A stretch of 64,000 bases of DNA from Petrolisthes cinctipes (lineage: Eukaryota; Arthropoda; Malacostraca; Decapoda; Porcellanidae), in NCBI GenBank assembly GCA_033782935.1, contig JAWQEG010001345.1:124001-188000 (forward strand), read 5' to 3'. Shown here in pieces: positions 11,500 to 22,401 of this stretch; position 1 is the first letter of the stretch, and each line of letters opens with the position of its first letter. Below the pieces are notes generated by a model. That model made no database searches, had not been told where the DNA came from, and was given only the letters and a program-made list of their open reading frames with translations. The position numbers and the translations under genes were made by a program.

Positions 11500-12178
11500 T
11501 CGCGCTTTACACATATTCGAGCAATGTCGCCGAGGTCGTGCTATGTTATCGAGCAATGTTTTCCATTGCAGCAGCATGTTCCCACCATTCGTGGGAACGA
11601 CATTCGTGACATTCGATAGACGTTCGCTAGCTGGCAGAGCGATGGAGCTCGAACCATCCTCTCAGGCGATCGACGGCTGCCATACTGGCGTTCGAAAGGT
11701 CGTTCGAACCCCAATTTCGCCCATTGTCGCTCGCACCATCGGCCGATGGTCGGATTTTCTGGAACTATTTGGTAACATTCAGCGTCGAGAGACCGACTCC
11801 CACATGCGGTTTTCCGTCCCTCGACGCTGATTGTCGCCAATTGTCGATGCTGAGAATTCCACGCTGTGTGGATGCCTCGTGCTCACTGACCTCAGGTCCC
11901 ACGCTGCCGTCTTATATAACGCTCGAACCTAGCAGCTGGCTCACACACACCGTGCTGGGTGACACGCGAAGATTCTTGTACTGCGAAAAGGCGCTCCAAA
12001 AGTCGCTCCAACGAATTTGGGCGAACAAAAGGGAGCCTTAGAGCGATGTCGCTCTTCAAAAATCCAACGTCGATCGAAGCGTCTAGCAAATGCTTTGATT
12101 TCAGAGTCGTTCCGCGAACATTTAGAACATTCCAAAATGTTCGTGGAACCTCTTTCGTCCCGCGACGCCCCATATAAT
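11500..12178. other. CpG-rich, palindrome-rich block
   Basis: Much richer in CpG than its surroundings. It contains a perfect 16-bp palindrome at 11,735-11,750 (ACCATCGGCCGATGGT). A hairpin at 12,040-12,055 has 7-bp arms (AGAGCGA/TCGCTCT). A longer hairpin at 12,109-12,149 has arms GTTCCGCGAACATTT and AAATGTTCGTGGAAC. GTTCCCAC/GTGGGAAC lies near 11,580. A motif close to cattcagcgtcg is shared with 16,415-16,435, so both flanks of the 12.2-16.3 kb element carry related sequence. Open frames here cross the palindromes and match nothing I recognise. Confidence 0.55.
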
Positions 12179-12270
12179 GCTGGAGCTGACGGAAATTTAA
12201 ATTACATCTTGAATACAAAAGGTTTGGGTGTTGGAATATATTTAAGAATGGCCTAAAGTTGGCGCTACTA

Positions 12271-12878
12271 CCGGTGTATTATGCAAACCGCAGGACCATG
12301 CAGATTCCAGGACGAGAGAGAAAAAGCGATTATAGCGACACCTGTCGGTGCACAAGTAAAACAGGAGTGTTCAATATTATTAAATATGCATTTTTAATAC
12401 ATTTCAGCTAATTAATTTAATTATTTAATTAATTTAATTATTATTGATTTTCAGGAAAAAAACGGCTCTTTTATCAAATTAATTACTATAAATGACTAAT
12501 ATAAATAAAATATAAACATTTTAAAGTTAAATAGCATTATGTTTTGTAATTAAAAATAAATTTTAATTAATTAATTTAATTGTTTTTAATATTTTATTCT
12601 TTAAAAACGGCTTTTCTTACCAAATTAATTTGTTTATTTTTTATTTATATTAGTCATTTATAGTAATTAATTTGATAAAAGAGCCGTTTTTTTCCTGAAA
12701 ATCAATAATAATTAAATTAATTAAATAATTAAATTAATTAGCTGAAATGTATTAAAAATGCATATTTAATAATATTGAACACTCCTGTTTTACTTGCGCA
12801 CCGACAGGTGTCGCTATAATCGCTTTTTCTCTCTCGTCCTGGAATCTGCATGGTCCTGCGTTTTGCATAATACACCGG
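12271..12878. mobile_element. 600-bp palindromic (foldback) MITE with CCGG duplication
   Basis: The core 12,275-12,874 starts TGTATTATGCAAA and ends with its reverse complement. The two arms of about 240 bp are almost perfect inverted copies around a spacer of about 118 bp. CCGG at 12,271-12,274 and 12,875-12,878 is the target duplication. The related, uninterrupted sequence near 15,860-15,890 (reverse complement gctactaccagcacattt) shows the empty site. No coding content. TSD length and terminus do not match a superfamily I can name with confidence. Confidence 0.82.
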
Positions 12879-13019
12879 CACATTTAAAACACCTAGTGGA
12901 ATTGTGTTTTTCACATCCCTCTATTTCATTAGGATATTTTTGGATCAAATGTCCCTTAAGGTGAATATTTGCTTATAAAACCCCTTTTTTTTCAGGCAGC
13001 CACTATCAGAAACACTTAA

Positions 13020-15545
13020 ATGGAGCCAACTGGAAGCAGTGATGTCCCCGGAGTCAGAAGATGTATTCTTCACGTTTCTGGGAAAAGGACTGTGAAGAAA
13101 GATTGTTGTGACATTTTGCCCATTGATAAAAAAAACTGGTGTGTTTCGCAGGCTGCAGCCCAAAACAGGCGTGAAAAACCTCAAGTTTGCAAAGTCAGTG
13201 TATAATTATGTAGTTGTCAGTTTGCCACAACGTCCTACTGAGACAGATGGCTATCACATGGCCTGCTATCAGAAATTCACAGCTGTGAGTTCCACAACTA
13301 TTTTTTCTGAGGATAGGAAATCTGACACTAGCGATAGGAGTGTGCCGCATCTCCGCTCTTCTACAAGAGCAGATGACAATGCCAAATCTACTTCATCTGC
13401 AATAATCCCCGCTACTTGCTTATTCTGTAATTTGCACAGGAAAAACTGGATTTGCTGAACATGGATGCACTCATTCTGGGCTCAGAGAGATCCTCAACAA
13501 TGGTTGCTTCACTGTGAGGAGAACAGAACATGACTTCAGCAGAATTCCTATTGAATTGGCATTAGAGCAGACAATCAATGCTGATGCTGCATCTCGCCTG
13601 AGAGGAATCACCTCATTCACCAATGATTACTCTGCAAGACTGCGATGAATTATCACAAAAGCTACAAGAGCATCCTTTATCACTCAACTTCAAGAAATGA
13701 CCGGGCTTATCACAAAAGATGTCACACTAGAACTGCGTCCAAGACGAATTCAACAAGACAATGAAGACCTACAGAAGATCATCAACCACATTTGCAACAC
13801 AAACAATCCATTTGATAAAAACCATGCTCCAGAGACACTATCCAACATCACCACTGGAAAGGGTGCCAGTGAAGAAATTCAACAAAGTCTCCTTGGAGTA
13901 CCAACAAAAGGGAAAGCCAGGCACAAGGAATTCATAGAATCGTGTGAAAAAGACTCCCTGAACTTCGAAAGACCTATCAAGAAGGAAGAGCTGAAAACAT
14001 TTGATGAATCTACAACCAATCGTCGAGCCAGGAACAATGTAGTTGCAGCCCTCAAAGGGGCACGTGATCTGATGGGTCGTCTCCTTGTTCTTGCTACCAA
14101 TAGGAAACTTGACATGGACATGCGGCATGTCCTCCGTTACCCACTAACCCCAGTACCTCTGACCATGGCTAGCCCAGATGAAGTGATGGCAAAGACTAAC
14201 AAGAGTGCTTTGTTTGAAATTTTGGAAAACAGTGTGAAAGACCATGACAGGCCAGTGGAAGTAAGTGCTCATATCATAGATGGGCAGTTTCTACTTCACA
14301 GCTTGCCAACAAGTTTGCCCCCAACTTACGGAGGGCTAGCCAGGAGTATTCTTATCCAGATTCTTAGAAGTTCAGCCAAATCCATTCACATTGTCTTTGA
14401 TGACTATCCACAACCATCAATAAAGGACACTGAACGGGACAGAAGGGGAGCTGACAACAGAACATTTGTCATCACTGGGCCAGAGCAGCGACGAGTGCCA
14501 TGAGATATGAATGATGCCCTAAACTCCAGGTCATTCAAAAAACAACTTCCTCAGTTTCTTGCCAGTGAATGGCAGGACCTCTCCTATGCAGAAATTATAA
14601 AGCACAAGGAAGTCATCCTAGATGTTCCAGGGTATTGCTATCGATTCAAGGTAGAAGAGGGTGTGATCCAACGCAGCACAGTAGAAAGCTTAAGCAATGA
14701 CCACGAAGAGGCTGACACAAAGATCTGCCTTCATGCAATATTTAAAGACTGTTCCAATAGCGACATTGTGGTCAGGGCATCCGATACAGATGTTGCAGTG
14801 ATATTATTGTACCATTGCAATAAGTTTCAGTCACGACTCTGGATGGATATTGGAACTGCTGCAAAGAACAACCGGCTGTTTGACTGCAATTGTTCAGGAG
14901 CTTGGACCAGATCTTTGTGAAGCATTACCAGCCTCTCATTCCTTCACTGGATCGGGCTACACCTTGTCTTTCATATGAAAGGGTAAAGTTAGGCCATTCA
15001 AAATACTTGAAAAACGACCAGACTACCAGATTGCTTTCACAGTTATGGCACGAGATAAACAAGTTTCTGATGCCACGAAAACAACCCTCTTGAACTTTAC
15101 AGCCAATGTTTATGGAACTAAGCTAAACGCCAGCCTTAACAACTGTAGATATCAGAAGTTCATGCAGGCTTATGGACCTAAGAGATATGGAAAAAATCTG
15201 TTTTCCAGTTTGAGGGGTATTGATGCTAGTGGACTCCCACCATGTGAAGATGAGGTCAGTACCCACATAAAGCGAGCAGCATTTGTTGCCAACTTGTGGG
15301 CCAGTGCAGATCAGAGTCACATAGAGCAGCATCCGACAGAAGAAAATGGCTGGCAGTTAGTTGATGGCCAGTACAAACCTGTATGGGTTGATGGAGAGCA
15401 ACTCCCAGAAACTCTCATCCCAGAGGAAGAGGAACTACATGAAATAGAGAAAGAGGCAGAATATGACATGGAGATTGCATCATCTGATGAAGAGGACAGT
15501 TCGGGCGATGATGATGAAGAGGACAGATCAGGTGATTATGAATAA
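13020..15545 (+). pseudogene. TGCD-type uncharacterised transposon protein, decayed
   Basis: About 840 residues across several frames. The N-terminus (13,020-13,200) begins MEPTGSSD and has RRCILH and KKDCCD. After a frame change come ETDGYHMACYQKF and CLFCNLHRK, a Cys/His-rich region likely to bind zinc. The next part, from 13,443, contains a TGA at about 13,646. The middle (13,697-14,503) includes IHIVFDDYPQPSIKDTERDRRG; a TGA at 14,501-14,503 follows RRVP. Then come DHEEADTKICLHAI and VVRASDTDVAVILL. After a frameshift near 14,890 the usual HxFTGCDxTSxF motif reads HSFTGSGYTLSFI, so its Cys and Asp are lost. The C-terminus (15,045-15,545) ends in a long acidic tail. I know the family only as uncharacterised proteins abundant in invertebrate genomes. 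The spaced acidic motifs suggest a PIN/XPG-like nuclease, which is inference. Confidence 0.6.
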
Positions 15546-15759
15546 AACCAAAGTTATCAAACAAACAAGAAGCACACAACGATAGAATTTTTTTCTCTGA
15601 TTCACTCATAAGCAAATGAATGTAATTTAGGATTTTTTACATATCCAGTATACAGTGACTTCATATTTTCATAAATACTTTTTTAAGCAATCAGAAAGTT
15701 GATGGTTATTAAACTGACGGAAACAAAGTTGTTTATGTGGCCCTTTATCCCATTCTTAA

Positions 15760-16260
15760 AATAGTTTTGCACCAAATTTGTCTTTTAGGAATTAACCATT
15801 CTTGATCAGTGAGTTGTAAAGCACAATTCCACTAGGTTTCATTCATGTACTTGAAATGTGCTGGTAGTAGCACCAACTTTAGGCCATTCTTTAATGGGTT
15901 TTGCACCAAATTTGTCGCTTAAGAACTACGAATTCTCAATCAGTGAGGTGTGAAGAACGTTATCATTAAGTTTGATTGATGTACTCAACATGTGATTTAA
16001 ATTGCACAATAGCTTCATCTTTAGGTCGTTCTTTAGTGGACTTAGCACCAAATTCACAACTTAAGAACACCATATCCCTAATCAGACTGTAAAACCAAAA
16101 CTTTTGGCACCAGTCTGGTTGATGTACTCCAAAATGTAATTTAAACTGATTTTGGGGGGCAGTTCAAGGAGCTCCCCTTACCAAACTCACCAACTGGACA
16201 ACTTAAAAATCACCGATGAGTGGTCTGTAATGGACTCTGAATGGATTCCAACACTCAAAC
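15760..16260. repeat. Degenerate tandem repeat of about 139 bp (subterminal region)
   Basis: The block gcaccaaatttgtc and its variants recur near 15,768, 15,903, 16,045 and 16,187. Each is followed by a cttaagaac-like stretch, ccta/tcaatcagtgag, and gatgtactc...atgt(a/g)attta. Units are strongly diverged. The reverse complement of parts of this array occurs at 12,181-12,272 and 12,879-12,910, tying it to the candidate transposon. Confidence 0.7.
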
Positions 16261-16303
16261 CTTTTGTACTCAAGATGTAATTTAAATTTCCGTCAGCTCC
16301 AGG

Positions 16304-17842
16304 TCTAATACCATTGCGTGCATGCTGGCGCGCGATGTAGTGAATTTTTCGCGAGCAAAGCGATTGAATTAGATTCCGTTGTGGTGTATTATTTTTCTGG
16401 AAGTATCTGGCAACATTCAGCGTCGCGGGACGGAAAATATATATGGCATTTTAACATAACATGAGACGTGATCTTCAAAATACATAAAGGAAATATGATT
16501 TTGAAGTGGCATGAGTACCCTAATCAGTAGCATTTGAGGAAAATGTCTATTATTTTGCACAGCCAGTCACAGCCAACTCAACAGGGTGGTACTGGACTGA
16601 AGAAGAGATGTTCCTCTTCCTGTGACTACAGTTATTCCATGCTAATATCAGCCTGACATGTTATGAAAATTGTTGATTGAAATACTGGACACCAAATTGT
16701 GGGTGGAGTAACCTGGAAATATTATTGAAGAATGTGCCGCATTTTTATACCTCTTGATTTGAATTCCATTATTCCCTTTATTTATGATGAAATGAAAGGG
16801 CACCAATGCATTTTGACCATGCTTGACCCTCTAATAACTTAATTTAAAAGGCTCCACACACTGTTGTCTGTCAAAGTTAAGTCCCAGTAGTCTGCCTTGG
16901 TTAGAATTTAGTAATTTGCCCAGGTTAGGTCCCAGTAGTTTGGTCAAGTCCAGCTCAGCTAGCTTGGGTCAGCTCTGGCTGATTCTAGAACAGAAAAGTA
17001 TTAAATGATTTATGGATTATTTACCAATATTAAATATTTTATGGATTGTTTACCAATATGAAATATTTTATGGATTGTTTACTAATATTACCCATCAAAC
17101 TTCAAACTTCAAGTAGAACATGGAATTATTTGATGTGTACATTTTACTTTGGTCATCTTTTTCTATTTCCTTTAAGCCACAGTATTTTAATACAGTAGTG
17201 TTTCTATTGCCTCTATTATATATTGTTGAATGACCTTACGAATATATTCTGTCTACAGTTGTTACTTTCAATTACAGGTTTAAGTGTCCTTTCTGCCCTT
17301 TGCAGTCCAATAAAAGGGCATTTGTTATTGCTTATCAGCATTTTAGACACCCTGGTTTAGTACAACGGCATGAAGGTATAAATAGTGTCTAGTAGTTTTG
17401 TGTATATAGTACTGGTATTATATAACTCTATATTGCAATCTGTTCAATGAAATGGTTGTGCATAATCATTTTTTACATCATTTACAGCTGTAGAAGTACT
17501 GTGCCGTAGCTGTAAAGCATTATGTAATGAGACTACAAAAGTTTGAAGTAACTGGGCTTCCTTCTCTCATGTCTAAAGTAATAGTGCAATTTTCTAATTA
17601 CTTTAATGCCAGTATAACTCTAACATGGTGCTGATGATGGACCACTTGGAACTGGCACATCATTGTTGACCATCATTTTAAGAATAGATAGGTATTTACA
17701 GCATTATACAAGTAATTCTCAGCAATTAACATGTACTTTTTCTGTCCATTATAATAAGAAATTGCTTGTGCATTCATTTGGATGATATATTATCATGGAC
17801 AAAAATGGTTATCCAATTACATATTTAAAGAGTGAGTGGTAG
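16304..17842. other. Non-coding stretch with a short tandem repeat
   Basis: No gene seen. About three 31-bp units of tttatggattgtttaccaatattaaatat lie at 16,998-17,092. Near 16,900-16,950 a motif ttgcccaggttaggtcccagtagt is shared with 21,590-21,660. Confidence 0.6.
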
Positions 17843-17961
17843 TGCGTGTACCTCCTCCAGACACAACTGATGATAACCCTGTCGATGAGCCAGTCACTAT
17901 CGAGGTGGAATATGCTATACCGGTACTAGAAGTCAGTAAAGATGATGTCCGAAGCTTGCAA
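17843..17961 (+). other. Possible orphan exon
   Basis: Bases after the dinucleotide AG at 17,839-17,840 are open and give an acidic peptide including PPPDTTDDNPVDEPVTIEVE and VLEVSKDDVRSLQ, followed by a good donor (GTATGT) at about 17,962. The composition looks coding, unlike its AT-rich surroundings. The acceptor has no clear polypyrimidine tract and no partner exon is visible, so this is a weak call. It could equally be a fragment of a transposon gene. Confidence 0.25.
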
Positions 17962-20277
17962 TGTATGTACCGGTATGGTGTTACTTTCCTTTAAAACGTT
18001 CTACTTAATTAAAATATGACTTTGGTGTATGGGCTTGTGTTTCTGAAGAGGAACTAAAAATTTTGTTTTGGTTTATAATGCATGTTCATCTCCATTTTTG
18101 TGGGGACATAATACAGTGCACATAAATAATTTGGCTTGTTGTCATTTCTTTGTTTCACCATTATTAGAGAGTACACTGCTTCAGACCTACCTATACTTAC
18201 AAATTGACAATTGAAGCCCCTCACCTCCACTACCAGCTGATATATATCCATAGTTGCCTTTTCCAATTATACAACAGTATCATCCATGGCCCATATAATC
18301 CCACTGATGGGTGTAATGGCATGAGCCTGGGTTACAGTAGCATGATCGTTGTAACAGACTCGTAAAATTTACTCCTGCTTAATTAACCTCAAACTTGTAC
18401 CTATTCTACAAGGCTAAATCCTGGTTTAACTACAAATATATACAGGTAATCTTTTCCTTATATCACCATCCAGAGTATTATTGCTATAAAAAAACAACAA
18501 AGAAATTTAAACACTAATATCTTTTTACAATGTCTTCTGCAGCTTCACAGCACCAACAGAGTGAAGCTACTTTTAGTTTTTCAACTACCACTCTTTTCTT
18601 TCTACTTCCTTCCTTCTTGCTGTCTCGCCTCTCTATCACCGTTTTCTGGCGCTATATGACCTCGCTGTTGCGGCGCCTAATATCAATCAATCAATTAACC
18701 TCTACATATTGAGAACTAAAATGTGATCAACAACATAATCTCTGCCGCAGTTTTTCGAATCATATAATTGGACTATAAGTGATAAGGGAGAAAGGCCTAT
18801 GTCATTAAAACTTTTTAAGAACGAATGAGAAGGTTAAAAATATGAGAAAGAAAAGATAAACGGTAAGAAAGAAGGGAAGGGCAAGCGAGAGAGGGATAAG
18901 ACAGTAGGGATGAAGTGTAAGGTTGCCAGTTACTTTAGAGATACTGTAATATATATAGCCTATGCATAAAATTAGACCAAGTTTATTGAAAACGCCATAT
19001 AGCGGCGCCTATTTAAGTTTAACATCGATTATTTTTAAGGAAATGCATATTTAAAAGAAAAAAATCCTGGTAAATAGCTTAATGAATTTGTTGACAAATA
19101 TGATTGTTAAAAAAGTTAGAAAATTAAACCGTCTTCTGCCGAAAAAGAAAAAAAAACAGCTGGGCTTGGGAGAAGGTGATAAATAGGGTGGACTACAAGC
19201 ACGAGGAATTGGATTGATATTAGGTGGCGCAACAGCGAGGTCATTTAGCACCAGGAAAAGGTGATAGAGAGGTGTGACAGCAAGCAAGAATGAAATAGGA
19301 AGAAAGGAGGGACAGTTGAAGAAATATAAGCTATTGGCGGGGGCCGAAGGGGCGCCCAAATCCTTAAAGTATTGCCCACATCATTACAGGCAATACTCCC
19401 CTACGGGGCAAGCACGAGGGATAAAAGGAATACAGGGATAGCTGTCTAATATCCAAAGGATAATATATATTCAGTAGTCTATCCCACTACGATGGTGAAC
19501 AAAAGACAGTGCCTTTATTTAAAGGACATAATGTAACAGATATTCTAATTATATTTGTTTGTTATTACTTTTCAACTAATCACCTTCATTTGTCTTACCC
19601 TCTTCCCCCTCACCCTCGCCTCAAATCATCACATTTCTTCTCTCCTATATCCACCTACGTTAATGCAGTATGCACTTCTTTAAACGAGGATTCTTCAAAC
19701 TACGGGTCCCGAATTCCTCCAAACTGGGTCGCAGGCTCACAAAAATAAATACATGAATAAAATAGAATAATAATGTTCGTGACAATAAAATAAATATGAA
19801 GTTCATACATGAATCCACCTAACGTATTTTTATAATCGAATATTCATATATTTAATTATCAATAAAACAAAATCATTGCACAAATATTAGCCTTCTTGAG
19901 AGAGAATGAGAGAGAGAGAGGGAGGGGTAGGTGAGGCAGTGTTTATAATTCTGGTTAGAATTCCTTTTAATCATAAATATTACGTTTCAGTTTCTGGCCT
20001 TGTATTTTCTTCGGTTGATAATTCTGATCATTTGTAAAAGATCTTTCTGTATGGGTCGCGAGAATGATGTCATAGTAAAAACTGAGTCACGACTGAAAAA
20101 GTTTAAAGAACCCTGCTTTATACTATTGGTGATTCGATACCGTTCACAGTGTATGCTTCATTCATTCCTCCTGACACACGTCTCTCTACCTGATCATTCG
20201 TTACCCTCCTATATAGCTCCGCCCACATTTCTCTCCTCCTCTCCCATTAACATCCCCCCTCCCTCCACCTGCAACTG
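17962..20277. other. Non-coding stretch
   Basis: AT-rich DNA with short GA and CT runs (19,905-19,925 and around 20,220-20,270). No protein with recognisable motifs, apart from the LINE tail annotated separately. Frames such as that at 19,051-19,359 are low-complexity. Confidence 0.5.
18646..18700 (+). mobile_element. 5'-truncated 3' tail of an I/Nimb-like LINE
   Basis: ggcgctatatgacc...gttgcggcgcctaat followed by (atca)n closely resembles the 3' end of the LINE at 23.9-28.8 kb, whose minus strand reads gggcggtatatgacc...gttgcgctgcc...gcctaatgg and also ends in a (TCAA)n tail. It is probably a very short insertion of a related family, or of a SINE sharing the tail. Confidence 0.5.
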
Positions 20278-22401
20278 TTACCAGATCCGACGAGGCCCAA
20301 ACCAAGTCGCTGATGGATGGGGTGAGGACCATTGATCTGTCCGGAGCTGTACATTAGAATGACGACTCTTAATGCAAATGATTACAATTGTGATTTCTTT
20401 TTTCTGCTGCCCTCTGGTAAGGATTTTCATGGGACACTCTACACCAGGTGGTTCACCAGAAGCCTCAGACACTTCAGGCAAGGGGAATCGATCAGGGAAC
20501 ATACTAGCTATGTTGTGAATTACGCAACATGCAACGATAATTGATGTCACATTGTTTATGTCAACCTCCAGATGTTTCAGGCATCGAAACCTACCCTTCA
20601 ATAGACCAAAAACATTTTCTATTACGACTCTAGACTTTGATAATTTGTTATTGGATATGGACTGTTTATTTGTTAGGTGCCCAAGATCTTTGAATGGAAT
20701 CATTAAACTTGTTTCTAATTTAAATCCTGAGTCACCAGCTAAATGCAACTCATGCCTGGGAAAAGAATCATTAGGTGGATTTCTAAAAGCAGAACTTAAC
20801 TTGTGGGAGAGGTCTAAACATCGCTGATCATGAATACTTCCAGGACATCCCGTTGATATATGAGTAAATTTCTTGTTTGCATCACACACTGCGAGCAACA
20901 CGACACTGTGGGTCATTGTACGATGTAAGTAATCTTTCTGCTGCTTTTCTGGGGCCTGAAGTTTTTTATGAGTTGCATCTATAGCTCCAACAATAATAGG
21001 AAATCTTGCAATTTCATAAAATTCTGTTTCAGTTTCATCAACATTTGATGGCCAACTAATTATCTGATCTGTTAATTGGCATATTAAAAGAATAGTTTAA
21101 TAGAACATATTAATATAACAGCACTGATTGTCCTTTGAACCTGAACTGCAGTTTCCCGAAATATTGTCTTGTTTCCTAAAAACCATAATGTTAACGATAA
21201 TCTTTTGATGGCAGGAATCTCTTCTTTGCCATGGACTCTGGATGGAGCATCATATTTCGTTATCTTCTCCAGCAAATAGTGAAATGCATACTTTGTAACA
21301 CGAAGATGCTGGAAGAATATTCTTTCATCCATGGCCAATAAGTCTCCAGGAAATGAACGATCACTTTCTTCATGTGTTCTGCAACACAGGAGCAAAACAC
21401 TATTAGCACAGTAGTCTATACATCACTCCGGTGGTACTGTAGTGCAAACAACTGTAAAAGCGGATGTTCTGGCCAACCCAAGATCTGATTTATTACAGGT
21501 ATAATTACAGAAGTACTGCGTTCTTGGCTAGGGCCGCGCCAGGCCCGTCTAGGTCCCGGGAATTTTCCCTGGTCACTTTATGATAGTTTACATCGGTTAT
21601 ATTCCGGTAGTTTGCCCAGGTTAGGTCCCGGTAGTTTGCCCAGGTAAGATCCCGGTAGTCTTCTGTGGTCTAGGTTAGGTTAGGTCAGACTAATTTCCAA
21701 ATTATGTTTGTAAAACGGGGCATCTCCGAGAGAAACATCATAGATGAAAAGTGTCTTAGAATGGTCCAAAATAGTAGGTAATGATACTAAAATATACAAT
21801 ATATTGAACTCAGTACTTCTGTAAATTTACCTTATTACATGGTATGTGAAACATCATGGTACAAATGATCTTGGAAGTTGATTCTGGTGCAAAAACCTGT
21901 CACCTAAAAAGATGGTTACGTTTGTGACTGAAAGTGCATTGAATGAAAGTTATGCAGAGTAGAGATATATCTATTGCATTACTGTATGTTAAAAATATTC
22001 TTATTCACACTTGTTTTGTAATTTAAGGTGAAAAATTTATCCACAATGCAACTTCTATTCTAATTAATTTCATGTGAAACACCCCGATTTCCATCATTCA
22101 ATTTATGCAGAGGGAAATCATTTCTCTCGATGCAGTCCATCATTCAGAAAAAAGAACTAATAAAATAGCTGGATGCCCTGAGGTTGAAGCTGGATTACAG
22201 ATGACAGTGGAAAAATGTTATGGTCCAGCGTGAAGGCCTTTTCTAGTATCAAACAACTTTTCCTTACCGTGACATATCTGCGAAGCCCATAACTACACTA
22301 CCAACATGTGCAGGTAGGGAATCACTAGATTCATCATCGAATTCTGCGAGTGCCGCGCACAATACTGGGAAAAACTGCTCTGCTGGGTCTTGTGATGTCA
22401 T
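20278..22401 (-). pseudogene. PIF/Harbinger transposase (HARBI1-like), two exons, frameshifted
   Basis: Exon 1 (22,401-22,268) starts MTSQDPAEQF and ends at a GTAAGG donor. A TTGCAG acceptor opens exon 2 at 21,378, and the splice keeps frame (MS-R-THEES). Exon 2 shows the N-terminal helix-rich part (FFQHLRVTKYAFHYLLEKI, RETAVQVQRTISAV), then the DDE catalytic domain: VGAIDATHKKL (first Asp), HLAGDSGFKL (second Asp) and VVIENVFGLLKGRF (Glu). A 26-nt insertion near 21,090-21,120, bounded by repeated TTAATATG, breaks the frame between ISAVI and LICQLTDQ. The DDE triad is otherwise intact. Terminal repeats and the companion Myb-like gene were not found. Confidence 0.82.
21590..21690. repeat. Short repeats in the Harbinger intron
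   Basis: About two and a half 24-bp units of ccggtagtttgcccaggttaggtc, followed by taggttaggttagg near 21,670. A diverged copy lies at about 16,900-16,950. The TTAGG-like run is too short to be a telomere. Confidence 0.6.

Larger units (their letters stand above)
12179..16303 (+). mobile_element. Candidate DNA transposon carrying a TGCD-type protein
   Basis: The left end CTGGAGCTGACGGAAATTTA (from about 12,181) is matched in reverse complement at about 16,280-16,302, and the match continues inward for about 60 bases through TTACATCTTGA and AAAAGGTTT. A second matching block, gcctaaagttgg(c/t)gctactacc, lies at 12,251-12,272 on the left and in reverse complement at about 15,870-15,890 on the right. 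The right subterminal region holds about four diverged units of roughly 139 bp; the left holds about one. One relic protein gene (13,020-15,545) lies between. Target duplications are not clear. That this is one mobile unit is inference from the inverted ends. Confidence 0.6.

Noticed and set aside
11541..12256. Several overlapping frames of 60-108 residues in the CpG-rich block
   Set aside because: Both strands are open together because of CpG-rich, palindromic composition; no domain recognised.
18985..19010. ccatatagcggcgcct as a second LINE tail
   Set aside because: Too short, and no (atca)n tail follows it.
21665..21690. Telomeric TTAGG repeat
   Set aside because: Only two or three TTAGG-like units, inside an intron; chance or a small internal repeat is more likely.
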